This document shows positions 51,616 through 60,016 of a stretch of 64,000 bases of DNA, piece by piece (positions within the stretch are counted from its first letter, which is position 1; the number at the start of each line of letters is the position of its first letter). This stretch comes from Altibacter sp. (GTDB lineage: Bacteria; Bacteroidota; Bacteroidia; Flavobacteriales; Flavobacteriaceae), in the NCBI GenBank assembly GCA_002696485.1, contig NZTP01000009.1, forward strand, positions 1 through 64,000. The letters are read 5' to 3'. Under the pieces are notes generated by a model. That model was given only the letters and a program-made list of their open reading frames with translations, searched no databases and was not told the origin of the DNA. A program made the translations under genes and the position numbers.

Positions 51616-52068
51616 TTACTTTGCTTCCGCTACTACGTCGAATGTGAAGTTTGAGATCACATCTCGGTGGAAGCGAATTGTCGCTTCGTATTGACCGGTA
51701 CGCTTAATGCTACCCCCCAATATTGAAATGTATTTCTTCTCGATAGAAACACCTTCTTTTTCCAAAGCTTCCGCTAGATCGGCATTGGTAACAGATCCAA
51801 ATAATTTGTCACCTTCTCCTGCTTTAGCAGACATTTTTATTTCAAGACCGTTCAATTTATTAGCCTCTTTTTGAGCATCTTCAATAATCTTCTTTTCTTT
51901 GTAAGCACGTTGCTTTAACGTCTCTGCCAACACTTTCTTCGCAGAAGGAGTTGCCAACACAGCGTGCCCGTTAGGAATCAAGAAGTTTCTTCCGTATCCA
52001 CTCTTTACAGTCACTACGTCGTCTGCAAATCCTAGGTTCTCTACGTCGTTCTTTAATATAAGTTCCAT
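51616..52068 (-). CDS. rplI: 50S ribosomal protein L9
   Basis: 150 aa, normal. 'MELILKNDVENLGFADDVVTVKSGYGRNFLIPNGHAV' is the conserved N-terminal domain that binds 23S rRNA, the long central helix and C-terminal domain ('FGSVTNADLAEALEKEGVSIEKK') follow. Last gene of the rpsF-rpsR-rplI unit, 15 nt after rpsR. Confidence 0.97.
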   Translation of the reverse strand: MELILKNDVENLGFADDVVTVKSGYGRNFLIPNGHAVLATPSAKKVLAETLKQRAYKEKKIIEDAQKEANKLNGLEIKMSAKAGEGDKLFGSVTNADLAEALEKEGVSIEKKYISILGGSIKRTGQYEATIRFHRDVISNFTFDVVAEAK

Positions 52069-52083
52069 AATCCTATCTGCTTT

Positions 52084-52380
52084 TTATTTTAATAAATCGG
52101 CCACATATGGCATTAGTGCCAAATGACGCGCTCTCTTAACGGCAACAGCCACTTTGCGTTGGTATTTCAACGAAGTTCCTGTTAAACGCCTTGGTAAGAT
52201 CTTACCTTGTTCGTTCACAAACTTCAATAAGAAATCCGGATCTTTATAATCCACATACTTAATACCAGACTTTTTAAAACGACAGTATTTCTTAGCTTTA
52301 GACGTCTCAATGTTCAAAGGAGTAAGATATCTAATCTCTCCGTCCTTTTTTCCTTTTGCTTGTTGTTGTAAAGTTGCCAT
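52084..52380 (-). CDS. rpsR: 30S ribosomal protein S18
   Basis: 98 aa. '[53 protein letters not shown]' holds the S18 signature and '[20 protein letters not shown]' ends it. S18 pairs with S6 on the 30S platform. 2-nt gap after rpsF. Confidence 0.97.
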   Translation of the reverse strand: MATLQQQAKGKKDGEIRYLTPLNIETSKAKKYCRFKKSGIKYVDYKDPDFLLKFVNEQGKILPRRLTGTSLKYQRKVAVAVKRARHLALMPYVADLLK

Positions 52381-52382
52381 GA

Positions 52383-52721
52383 TTATGCGGTTTGTTTGTT
52401 ACGGTTTCTTCTCTTCTCTGCCCAAGCGATCGCATGCTTGTCTAAAGTAACGGTAAGATAACGCATGATGCGTTCATCCCTTCTAAACTCAACCTCTAAA
52501 TCGTTGATAGCGTCACCGGGAGCGGTGTGCTCGAACAAATGGTAAAAACCACTCTTTTTGTGTTGAATTGCGTAGGCTAATTTCTTTAACCCCCAATTCT
52601 CTTTTGATATCATCTTAGCACCTTTAGAAACAAGAATATCTTCGTATTTCTTAACTGTTTCCTTTATCTGTTCTTCAGATAAAACGGGATTTAAGATGAA
52701 AACAGTTTCATAATGATTCAT
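52383..52721 (-). CDS. rpsF: 30S ribosomal protein S6
   Basis: 112 aa. '[30 protein letters not shown]' and '[25 protein letters not shown]' are the S6 ferredoxin-like fold signatures. The C-terminal tail [11 protein letters not shown] is basic. First gene of the operon; a consensus promoter and a leader hairpin lie just upstream. S6:S18 autoregulation through the leader is known in other bacteria. Confidence 0.97.
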   Translation of the reverse strand: MNHYETVFILNPVLSEEQIKETVKKYEDILVSKGAKMISKENWGLKKLAYAIQHKKSGFYHLFEHTAPGDAINDLEVEFRRDERIMRYLTVTLDKHAIAWAEKRRNRNKQTA

Positions 52722-52750
52722 AAAAAATCGTACTTAAAATTATTTATATA

Positions 52751-52771
52751 CTCATGGCGCTTTGCCAAGAG
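52751..52771 (-). promoter_or_regulatory. Leader hairpin of the rpsF operon
   Basis: On the minus strand, CTCTTGGC (52771-52764) pairs with GCCATGAG (52758-52751) with one T-T mismatch, loop AAAGC. It begins at the predicted transcription start and could be an S6:S18 binding site or an mRNA-stabilising 5' hairpin. Confidence 0.5.
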
Positions 52772-52775
52772 CGTG

Positions 52776-52806
52776 CAAAAATACTACATTAATTCTAATT
52801 TTCAAA
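52776..52806 (-). promoter_or_regulatory. Promoter of the rpsF-rpsR-rplI operon
   Basis: TTTG (52806-52803), a 19-nt spacer and TATTTTTG (52783-52776): full consensus on the minus strand, about 55 nt before the rpsF start. Confidence 0.85.
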
Positions 52807-52892
52807 CCCTTATTAAAATACTTTCAAAACATGGTTTTTTTCCTACACAAAAAGATAAAGTGTGTAATTTTCACGACAAATGTTAAAAAAAC

Positions 52893-52923
52893 TTGCCATT
52901 CATCGATTTTTTACTTATAATTG
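52893..52923 (+). promoter_or_regulatory. Probable promoter of the LytTR regulator gene
   Basis: TTG (52893-52895), a 20-nt spacer and TATAATTG (52916-52923, one mismatch). The GTG start codon is 23 nt downstream. Confidence 0.5.
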
Positions 52924-52946
52924 CTGTATTATTAAACTAGCTAACA

Positions 52947-53660
52947 GTGGATAAACCAATACTTAAGTGTGCTATTGTTGACGATTCGACGTTGCAGCGA
53001 CTTTCCATCGTCAAACTTATTGAAAATCATCCATCTCTAAATTTGGTAGCCGAATACAACAACGCTATTGAAGCGAAAATGGGGTTGGCCACTACCGAGA
53101 TCGATCTTATCTTTCTGGATATTGAAATGCCTATTCTGTCCGGTTTTGACCTTTTAGATGACCTTACCCACAAACCACAGATCATCTTTGTGACGGGTAA
53201 GACCAAATACGCTTTTAAAGCGTTCGATTACGATGCTGTCGATTACCTTCGGAAACCGATCTCTAAAGAGCGTTTCCTAAACGCAGTGCACAAAGCGATC
53301 ACCAATTACAAGCTTAAGAATGACGACGGATTTGACGAGGAAGACTTTATTTTTGTGAAGAGCAACCTTAAAAAACGAAAAGTATTCCTTAACGAACTTC
53401 GGTACATCGAAGCTTTGGGTGATTACGTAAAGCTTGTCACCGAACACGATGCGCTTGTAGTCCTCTCTACTATGAAGGCCTTCGAATCCTTATTACCGGA
53501 AGATCGCTTCTTACGTATCCATAAATCGTATATAGTGAATCTGGACAAAGTGGAGCGTTATAACAGTAAGGTGATCGAATTAGATAAAGAGCAGTTGCCG
53601 CTTAGCAGAAACCGAAAAGCTGACTTGGTGGAGGCGCTTGCCGCTAGCATCCGTTCTTAA
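52947..53660 (+). CDS. LytTR-family response regulator, GTG start
   Basis: 237 aa from GTG 52947. Receiver domain (about 6-120): acidic pair VDD at residues 11-13, phosphoacceptor Asp58 in 'IFLDIEMPILSGFDLL', 'FVTGKTKYAFKAFDYDAVDYLRKPI' with the switch Thr and Lys. LytTR DNA-binding domain (about 135-235): 'FIFVKSNLKKRKVFLNELRYIEALGDYVKLVTEHDALVV' and 'DRFLRIHKSYIVNLDKVERY'. It activates or represses target promoters when phosphorylated. No LytS-type histidine kinase is adjacent, so it is an orphan here. The TAA stop overlaps the TAA of the convergent priA gene within TTAA. Confidence 0.93.
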   Translation: MDKPILKCAIVDDSTLQRLSIVKLIENHPSLNLVAEYNNAIEAKMGLATTEIDLIFLDIEMPILSGFDLLDDLTHKPQIIFVTGKTKYAFKAFDYDAVDYLRKPISKERFLNAVHKAITNYKLKNDDGFDEEDFIFVKSNLKKRKVFLNELRYIEALGDYVKLVTEHDALVVLSTMKAFESLLPEDRFLRIHKSYIVNLDKVERYNSKVIELDKEQLPLSRNRKADLVEALAASIRS

Positions 53661-56125
53661 AAGGTATCAACATCTATCAACACGCGTACTGTAGAGAATT
53701 CTTTCAGTGAATTAAAACTTCGCTGCACTCCATCTATATATGCTTTTGTTTTTTTCAAAGAGAGTGTCTTAGGTACTTTCACCAGAATATTGGATATATA
53801 TTTATTCCTAATTCGTGCAACCGGCGGCGCTACGGGGCCTAGCACATGTTCTTCCAACTTTAGCTCCAATGCACGCCCATACCAAGCTGCGGCTTGTTGC
53901 ATCTTATATTGATTCTTATCCTTGAACGTGATTTTTATAAGTCGGTGGAACGGCGGATAATGGTATTGATAACGTTCTTCTATTTGCTGTTTGTACATTC
54001 CTTCATAATCATTCATACTAACCTGCTGCAGGATTTGATGGTACGGATTATAGGTTTGGATCAATACCCTACCGCGTTTTTGTGTACGACCTGCCCTACC
54101 CGAAACCTGTTGTAATAATTGAAAACTTCGCTCATGTGCTCTAAAATCGGGGAAGTTGAGTAGATTATCTGCATTCATCACCCCTACCAGACTCACATTC
54201 CTGAAATCCAGTCCCTTTGCCAACATTTGTGTTCCTACTAATATGTCGATCTCCTGATTTTCCAATGCATCGATCAATTTTGCATAAGCGTATTTCCCTT
54301 TGGTGGTGTCTTGGTCCATTCGGGCAATGCGATGATCGGGGAATAAAACAGAAAGCTCAGATTCTATTTGCTCTGTTCCAAAACCCTTCGTATCCAGCGT
54401 TTCGCTACCGCAGGCCATACAGCTTATGAGCATTATCATGTGATACCCGCAGTAGTGACAGCGTAACTCATTTTTATGTTGATGATAGGTTAAGCTTACA
54501 TCACAATTGGGACATTGAGGTGCTATGCCACAGGTAGTACATTCTACAACAGGAGAGAATCCTCTTCTGTTCTGAAACAACATTACTTGTTCTCCATGAC
54601 CCAATGCTTCGGACATCTCTTTCAATAACTGATCACTAAAATGACCTGTCATTTGTTTTTTTCGATGCTTTTCCTTGATATCAATAAGGGTTATTTCGGG
54701 CATGAGCACATTCCCATAACGTTTCTTTAAAGACACCATACCATATTTATGAGTCTTGGCATTGTGATAGGTTTCTATGGCTGGTGTCGCAGAACCCATA
54801 ATCACTTTGGCGTTATGTAATTGCGCTAAGACAACGGCACTGTCACGACCGTGATAACGAGGGGCGGGACTGTATTGCTTAAAAGAGGGTTCGTGTTCTT
54901 CATCCACGATCACCAATCCTAAATTCTGAAAGGGCAGAAAAAGAGACGAACGTGCACCAATAACGATTTGGACTTTCGGTTTCATATCCAACACATTGTT
55001 CCATACCTCCACCCGCTCATTAATAGAGTGTTTAGAATGATAGACCGACACCCGTTCGCCAAAATAATTTTGAAGCCGGGAGATCAATTGGGTCGTTAAA
55101 GCGATCTCCGGCAACATATACAAAATTTGTCTTCCGCTATCCAGCAGTTCTTCCATAAGGCGCACATAGATTTCTGTCTTGCCACTGGAAGTAACACCGT
55201 GCAATAAGGTAACTTCGTAGGATTCAAAGGAGGTTTTAATATCATTAAACGCCTGCTCTTGTGCAGGATTCAATGTCTTGATGGCCGCTGTATCCGCTCC
55301 GGAATATTCAATTCGGTCTTTTTGAATGTAGAATTCTTCAAGGATTCCTTTGTCAAGCAATGTTCTAAGGACTGCTGCCGAGGCATCACTTTTTTTCTGA
55401 AGTGTGATTGAGTCCACCGGTCGCTTTTGCTGTGACGAAAGCATAAAGAGTGTCATCAATACCGCACGCTGCTTCGGAGCACGGGTTAGAAGGTCCAGCA
55501 ACTCTTTTAAGTTCTCTTCTTCGGAATAATGCGCACTAAGTTTAATGTAGCGCTTTAATTTGGGGGTATACTGCTCGAACACTTCTTCTTGAACTTGGAT
55601 CACCCCTTTCTGAAGCATGGTTTGCAACACTCTTACTACATTGCTTCGGTCCAAGATCGACCGAATATCATTTATATGCAGTGCGGACTGATGCTGCAAT
55701 GCCTCATAAACCAAGAACTCCTCATCAGAAAATCCGGATTCGTCTACTTCCTTTTCCGAAGCTAACATCACTATGGTTTCACTCTCCAGTAAAAATGCAC
55801 TTGGCAAAGCCGCCCGAATTACCTCCCCAAGGGTACACATATAATAATTAGCCATCCACTCCCAATGACGTATTTGAGTCGTTGTAATGATGGGTGACTC
55901 ATCCAAGATCTGGTCAATCGATTTTGTTTCATAACCCGGTGGATTATTGGCATAGACAGCATAAACGATTCCGGTGTATATTTTGGACTTACCGAAGGGT
56001 ACAGCCACCCGCATCCCCTGTTCTAAAAATGCCGCTTCATCTTTGTTCACATGGTATGTGAACGCTTGTTTTAAAGGAATGGGTAATATGACATCTATAA
56101 AATACACAACTTGTAATGGCGGCAC
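53657..56125 (-). CDS. priA: Primosomal replication restart helicase PriA
   Basis: 822 aa. The first codon is a GTG; another GTG a few codons on, just before YFIDVILP, is also possible. Functions: binds stalled forks and loads the replicative helicase. 'VILPIPLKQAFTYHVN' and 'GMRVAVPFGKSKIYTG' form the 3'-DNA-binding domain; Walker A 'LLHGVTSSGKTEIYVRL' near 307, 'LVIVDEEHEPSFKQY' near 405 (DEEH box), and a zinc-binding region with eight cysteines near 530-570 ('CTTCGIAPQCPNCDVSL', 'CHYCGY', 'CMACGSE'). 'VGTQMLAKGLDFRNVSLVGV' near 625 and 'VSGRAGR' near 670 are motifs V and VI. It overlaps the LytTR gene by 4 nt. Confidence 0.95.
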   Translation of the reverse strand: MPPLQVVYFIDVILPIPLKQAFTYHVNKDEAAFLEQGMRVAVPFGKSKIYTGIVYAVYANNPPGYETKSIDQILDESPIITTTQIRHWEWMANYYMCTLGEVIRAALPSAFLLESETIVMLASEKEVDESGFSDEEFLVYEALQHQSALHINDIRSILDRSNVVRVLQTMLQKGVIQVQEEVFEQYTPKLKRYIKLSAHYSEEENLKELLDLLTRAPKQRAVLMTLFMLSSQQKRPVDSITLQKKSDASAAVLRTLLDKGILEEFYIQKDRIEYSGADTAAIKTLNPAQEQAFNDIKTSFESYEVTLLHGVTSSGKTEIYVRLMEELLDSGRQILYMLPEIALTTQLISRLQNYFGERVSVYHSKHSINERVEVWNNVLDMKPKVQIVIGARSSLFLPFQNLGLVIVDEEHEPSFKQYSPAPRYHGRDSAVVLAQLHNAKVIMGSATPAIETYHNAKTHKYGMVSLKKRYGNVLMPEITLIDIKEKHRKKQMTGHFSDQLLKEMSEALGHGEQVMLFQNRRGFSPVVECTTCGIAPQCPNCDVSLTYHQHKNELRCHYCGYHMIMLISCMACGSETLDTKGFGTEQIESELSVLFPDHRIARMDQDTTKGKYAYAKLIDALENQEIDILVGTQMLAKGLDFRNVSLVGVMNADNLLNFPDFRAHERSFQLLQQVSGRAGRTQKRGRVLIQTYNPYHQILQQVSMNDYEGMYKQQIEERYQYHYPPFHRLIKITFKDKNQYKMQQAAAWYGRALELKLEEHVLGPVAPPVARIRNKYISNILVKVPKTLSLKKTKAYIDGVQRSFNSLKEFSTVRVLIDVDTF

Positions 56126-56218
56126 CCTGCCAATTGTTTTGGTTTAAGATTAAAGGTTTCCCGTAATTAAATGATAATTCCTTTGTAAAGCATAGGAGCT
56201 AGAACTATTTTATAAAAT

Positions 56219-56251
56219 TAAAAAAGGCCATCCATTTAATAGACGGCCTTT
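56219..56251 (-). terminator. Terminator behind the DUF2147 gene
   Basis: On the minus strand, AAAGGCC (56251-56245) pairs with GGCCTTT (56229-56223) with a partly paired 15-nt loop, followed by more T. It closes the minus-strand run that ends at 56273. Confidence 0.8.
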
Positions 56252-56272
56252 CTCATTACTTATAAACAAGTA

Positions 56273-56701
56273 TTATTTTACGCGATACCAGAATTGGGAT
56301 CGCCCTAGTAAGGAAAATCCTATATAACCTCTTACTTTTAGCTTATTAGGCGCTTCTAATTCAATATAACATTTGTACAATTTTCCGTTCTCGGGATCTA
56401 AAATGTGTCCGCCGTTGTATTCATCACCATCCTTTTCAAGTCCGCGAATAATAGTTAGACCCAAGATCTTTTTGTTCTTGTCGGCGCCTTCACATTGATC
56501 GCAGACAGCGTCTTGTCTGTCTTTATTCAAGATCTCCACAACTTTTCCATACACCTTTCCGTCTTGTTCGTAGATCTCCACCACCGATTTGGTAATGCCG
56601 GTCTTATCGTCTACTGTCTTCCATTTTCCAAGGACACTTTGGGAGTGCACGCCAGCTGTTACGAAAGCAAGAACAAATACTAAGATCAAATTTTTTATCA
56701 T
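56273..56701 (-). CDS. DUF2147 family secreted protein
   Basis: 142 aa with a signal peptide (IKNLILVFVLAFVTAGVHSQ). 'VLGKWKTVDDKTGITKSVVEIYEQDGKVYGKVVEIL' opens the lipocalin-like beta domain, 'CDQCEGADKNKKILGLTIIRGL' near 70 has a cysteine pair, and 'GGHILDPENGKLYKCYIELEAPNKLKVRGYIGFSLLGRSQFWYRV' ends it. Periplasmic; function unknown. 9 nt after the chalcone-isomerase-like gene. Confidence 0.92.
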   Translation of the reverse strand: MIKNLILVFVLAFVTAGVHSQSVLGKWKTVDDKTGITKSVVEIYEQDGKVYGKVVEILNKDRQDAVCDQCEGADKNKKILGLTIIRGLEKDGDEYNGGHILDPENGKLYKCYIELEAPNKLKVRGYIGFSLLGRSQFWYRVK

Positions 56702-56710
56702 CCTGTTTTC

Positions 56711-57274
56711 TTAGTTACCAAGCATGGCTTTTTTCAACTTGCTATCCACCGGGTCATTCCCCATCCAAATACCAAAAAGTGCTCTTTTGAATTTCATTCC
56801 GGAAATAGTGCCAAGTTCTTTACCATTTTTATACGCGACAACGCCTTTCCCCTTTTGATAGGTAATATCGAAGGTGTCATCTTCTACGATCTCATCATTA
56901 AAGAATTTTATGAACTTTTGTATCTCTGTGTTTAAAGAAGAGGTGTCACCACCCATCGAAGCATCAAATCCTTCTTCCACGGCTTCTTTCATCGCATCGC
57001 TGGATACAAAACTAGAAGTGATGACCAATCGAATGGCCATGGTCTCATCGGCATTCATGATGGATTTGGCGTCGCTTGATTTTTTTGTAAGGTATAATCC
57101 GCCGGAATACAATTTAAGTATCATCGCCTTTTTTCGAATACCGGCGCCATTCAACACCAAATCGTCGCCGCCAAAGCTAAGCGTATTAGGCAAGGTGACA
57201 CTGCCAACCTGGGTTTGTGCCATGGACACATTCACGGTGACCAAAGCAATAATAAGTACAAGTAGATTTTTCAT
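56711..57274 (-). CDS. Chalcone isomerase-like secreted protein
   Basis: 187 aa with a signal peptide (KNLLVLIIALVTVNVSMAQ). 'VGSVTLPNTLSFGGDDLVLNGAGIRKKAMILKLYSGGLYL' is the Chalcone_isomerase-like fold opening, 'AIRLVITSSFVSSDAMKEAVEEGF' near 85 and 'GVVAYKNGKELGTISGMKFKRALFGIWMGNDPVDSKLKKAML' at the end. These bacterial relatives bind hydrophobic ligands and are not expected to isomerise flavonoids. Grouped with the DUF2147 gene; YihY is 31 nt upstream on the same strand. Confidence 0.92.
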   Translation of the reverse strand: MKNLLVLIIALVTVNVSMAQTQVGSVTLPNTLSFGGDDLVLNGAGIRKKAMILKLYSGGLYLTKKSSDAKSIMNADETMAIRLVITSSFVSSDAMKEAVEEGFDASMGGDTSSLNTEIQKFIKFFNDEIVEDDTFDITYQKGKGVVAYKNGKELGTISGMKFKRALFGIWMGNDPVDSKLKKAMLGN

Positions 57275-57305
57275 GAGAGAGTATTTACGTTATTTAGTAT
57301 TAAAA

Positions 57306-58250
57306 TTAATATTTGTCCTTAAGTCGCTGCAGTGAAATATTCAATTCAAATCCTAGCAGCAATAGATTTGCATTGATCCAAATATATAACATCATTATTA
57401 AAAGTGCACCAATGGATCCATACAACTCATTATAATTGGAAAAATTATTAATATAAATTCCAAACAGGTAGGTCGTTAGCATGAACAACAAGGTGGTGAT
57501 CAACGCTCCTATCGAAAAGAATCGAGATTCTTTCCCTTCCTTGGTTCCGTAGTAATAGAGCGTAGAAATGATTACATATACCATGACTACAAATACGATT
57601 AGCTGTAAAGCCGAGATCCAAAAAAGGTCATTCTGTATATATTCATTTCCTTTCAAGCTATTGATAACATATTCACCATACAAGATGACTCCTACCGTAA
57701 TTAACAACAACAATGCCAAAAAGATAGAGACCACCAACGCAACACTGTACTGCCTAAAGAAGCCTCTGTTCATAGTAACGTGAAACGAATATTCAAATGC
57801 ACTGAAAATGGCGTTCACTCCATTCGCCGCTAAAAACAGAGATAAAAAGAATACAAAAGAAAGCAGTCCTCCGCCTCGTGGATTCACCGCAATATCTGCA
57901 ATGGTCGGATAAAAGAACTCGGCTGTTTGCGGTGGTAACAGATCTTCAATAAATATTAGAAAACGGGTTTGAAAGCCTTCGATTGGGACGAGCGGTATTA
58001 AGTTCAGTATAAAAAGCAGAAAAGGAAATAAAGCCACAAAAAAGCTATAAGCAATTGATGTAGCACGTGATGAAAAGGTTCCTTTAATGATCCCCGAACC
58101 ATAAATATCCAAAAGGTGGTACAACGTTAGACCGTGAAAACCGGGAAGTTTAATTTGCTTACTCCTCGCCACCAGTTGATCGATCCTGTGTGTAAACCAT
58201 GATTTCAATTGTTCGAGTAGCGTGGCTTTTCTTCCGGCTTCGGTGCTCAT
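57306..58250 (-). CDS. YihY/BrkB-family inner-membrane protein
   Basis: 314 aa from ATG 58250-58248, which overlaps the nadC TGA by 4 nt (ATGA). Six membrane helices; 'TFSSRATSIAYSFFVALFPFLLFILNLIPLVP' near 75 is the family signature, 'GGGLLSFVFFLSLFLAANGVNAIFSAFEYSFHV' near 140 and 'SNYNELYGSIGALLIMMLYIWINANLLLLGFELN' near 270 are conserved. Once annotated as ribonuclease BN, which is wrong; a transporter or envelope role is likely. A longer frame starting at 58328 lies inside nadC and is rejected. Confidence 0.92.
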   Translation of the reverse strand: MSTEAGRKATLLEQLKSWFTHRIDQLVARSKQIKLPGFHGLTLYHLLDIYGSGIIKGTFSSRATSIAYSFFVALFPFLLFILNLIPLVPIEGFQTRFLIFIEDLLPPQTAEFFYPTIADIAVNPRGGGLLSFVFFLSLFLAANGVNAIFSAFEYSFHVTMNRGFFRQYSVALVVSIFLALLLLITVGVILYGEYVINSLKGNEYIQNDLFWISALQLIVFVVMVYVIISTLYYYGTKEGKESRFFSIGALITTLLFMLTTYLFGIYINNFSNYNELYGSIGALLIMMLYIWINANLLLLGFELNISLQRLKDKY

Positions 58251-59107
58251 TGAACTGCTTTTAGGCTTAGGTCCATGTTGTAAACGGAATGTGTCAAAGC
58301 ACCACTGGAAATGTAATCTACACCACATTCGGCGTATTTTCTCGCAGTTTCTAAAGTGATGCCACCACTGGATTCGGTGAGACAGCGGTCGCCAATCATG
58401 GCAACAGCTTTCTTTGTATCTTCATAATTAAAATTATCAATAAGAATACGGTATACACCGTCGTTCTTTAATATCTCTTCAATTTCTGAAAGGTCACGAG
58501 CTTCGACAATAATCTTCAAGTTCATACTACTCTCACGTAGGTATTCCTTGGTTTTCTCAATGGCTTTCGTAACACCGCCACAAAAATCAATATGATTATC
58601 CTTGAGCATGATCATATCGTACAATGCAAACCGATGGTTCTCGCCACCCCCTATCTTCACCGCCCATTTCTCCAGCGCACGAATCCCTGGAGTGGTTTTT
58701 CGGGTATCCAATATCTTCGTGCCTGTCCCTTCCAAAACCTCTACATACTGACGGGTCTTGGTTGCTATGGCACTCATTCGTTGCATGGCGTTTAATACCA
58801 AGCGTTCGCTTTTTAAGATGGATTGTGACAAACCCGAAATATAAAAGCAAACATCACCATATTTCACAGGGCTTCCGTCGGTAATTCTAATGTCCAGCTC
58901 TAAACCCGGATCTACAAATTCGAAAACCTGACGGGCGAAATCCACACCCGCAATGATCCCATTATCTTTTACCAATAATTTCGCCGTACCTGTTGCATCT
59001 TCAGGGATACAAGCAAGAGAACTGTGATCTCCATCGCCTACATCTTCCCGGATGGCATTGGAAATAATGCGATCCACTTCTTTATTGAATTGCTTTTTTG
59101 AAATCAT
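58247..59107 (-). CDS. nadC: Nicotinate-nucleotide pyrophosphorylase (carboxylating)
   Basis: 286 aa, normal. Quinolinate phosphoribosyltransferase of NAD synthesis. 'AIREDVGDGDHSSLACIPE' near 18, 'NAMQRMSAIATKTRQYVE' near 105, 'DTRKTTPGIRALEKWAVKIGGGENHRFALYDMIMLKDNHI' near 134 holds the substrate-binding Arg and Lys, and 'LTESSGGITLETARKYAECGVDYISSGALTHSV' near 240 the phosphate-binding end. Cytoplasmic. Translationally coupled to the downstream yihY gene by ATGA. Confidence 0.96.
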   Translation of the reverse strand: MISKKQFNKEVDRIISNAIREDVGDGDHSSLACIPEDATGTAKLLVKDNGIIAGVDFARQVFEFVDPGLELDIRITDGSPVKYGDVCFYISGLSQSILKSERLVLNAMQRMSAIATKTRQYVEVLEGTGTKILDTRKTTPGIRALEKWAVKIGGGENHRFALYDMIMLKDNHIDFCGGVTKAIEKTKEYLRESSMNLKIIVEARDLSEIEEILKNDGVYRILIDNFNYEDTKKAVAMIGDRCLTESSGGITLETARKYAECGVDYISSGALTHSVYNMDLSLKAVQ

Positions 59108-59181
59108 AGCGAACCAATTTTTAGCTAAAATAACTTAAAAAGTTTGAAGACCGAAGGGATAGCGGGCAAGACCATTCATTT

Positions 59182-59189
59182 TATCTTTG
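59182..59189 (+). promoter_or_regulatory. -7 box of rlmH
   Basis: TATCTTTG, exact match to TAnnTTTG, ends 27 nt before the ATG. No well-spaced TTTG is visible. Confidence 0.6.
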
Positions 59190-59216
59190 TATTTTTAAAT
59201 TCTGAATGATTTATCC

Positions 59217-59690
59217 ATGAAAATTAGCTTACTTGTTATTGGCAAGACCGACAGTAAACAACTTTCTGCCATGACGGAAGATTACGCAAGGCGCTTGGGA
59301 TTTTATATTCCTTTTTCCATGGAGGTCATTGCCGATATCAAGAATACGAAGCACCTTTCAGTAGAACAACAAAAACAGGCCGAAGGTGAATTGATCCTCA
59401 AACGAATACAAAGCAGTGATACTGTCGTGTTGCTTGACGAAAAAGGCAAAATCCTTTCGTCAGTTGGTTTTTCTGAATTCCTTCAGAAAAAAATGAACAG
59501 CGGACTCAAACAATTGATCTTTGTTATTGGAGGTCCCTATGGTTTTTCCGAAGCAGTGTACCAAAGAGCTAATGGCAAACTGTCCCTGTCTGCCATGACC
59601 TTCTCCCATCAAATGATACGTTTGTTCTTCGTGGAGCAACTTTACCGCGCTTTTACCATCCTAAAAAACGAGCCCTACCATCATCTATAA
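59217..59690 (+). CDS. rlmH: 23S rRNA (pseudouridine1915-N3)-methyltransferase
   Basis: 157 aa, SPOUT fold. 'MKISLLVIGKTDSKQLSAMTEDYARRLGFYIPFSMEVI' at the start, 'LLDEKGKILSSVGFSEFLQKKM' near 75, 'LIFVIGGPYGFSEAVYQRANGKLSLSAMTFSHQMIRLFFVEQLYRAFTILKNEPYHH' ends it in pieces; GGPYG is the SAM knot motif and the final YHH is the family end. It methylates the pseudouridine at 1915 in 23S helix 69. One base separates its stop from the convergent DUF6122 gene. Confidence 0.96.
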   Translation: MKISLLVIGKTDSKQLSAMTEDYARRLGFYIPFSMEVIADIKNTKHLSVEQQKQAEGELILKRIQSSDTVVLLDEKGKILSSVGFSEFLQKKMNSGLKQLIFVIGGPYGFSEAVYQRANGKLSLSAMTFSHQMIRLFFVEQLYRAFTILKNEPYHHL

Positions 59691-59691
59691 G

Positions 59692-60003
59692 CTATCGCAT
59701 CCAGATACAATCAATTCCATCAGTTAACATGTGCAGCAACAGACCAACGGCAATGATACGGGTTCGCTTGAAAAAGAGCAACACCAAGTAAACGCCTATC
59801 GCCGCATAGGAATGCAAGGGGTGGAAATTGATACTGCAACGGTCTTCAGCAAAAATGGGTGTGGCTAAGAGGTGATCCAAGTCGACCAACATCGTCGCCA
59901 GCATGATCGCCCAAGCAAGCTGCCATTGTCGCCTAAAAAAGATCCATGCCAGCAATCCCGGAAACAAGAAGTGCAGACTGTAATGAAGCAGGGTTTGTAG
60001 CAT
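59692..60003 (-). CDS. DUF6122-like small membrane protein
   Basis: 103 aa with three hydrophobic segments (about 8-20, 28-42 and 70-95). 'LLHYSLHFLFPGLLAWIFFRRQWQLAWAIMLATMLVDLDHLLATPIF' in pieces and 'CSINFHPLHSYAAIGVYLVLLFF' fit DUF6122. Histidine and aspartate in DLDHLLATP and FHPLHS resemble YdjM-type metal-dependent hydrolase-like membrane proteins. Function unknown. 13 nt after the aldehyde dehydrogenase gene on the same strand. Confidence 0.85.
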   Translation of the reverse strand: MLQTLLHYSLHFLFPGLLAWIFFRRQWQLAWAIMLATMLVDLDHLLATPIFAEDRCSINFHPLHSYAAIGVYLVLLFFKRTRIIAVGLLLHMLTDGIDCIWMR

Positions 60004-60016
60004 TGACAGGGATTTA

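Noticed and set aside
58251-58328. N-terminal extension of YihY to 58328
   Set aside because: It lies inside nadC; ATG 58250 overlaps the nadC stop in the usual ATGA manner.
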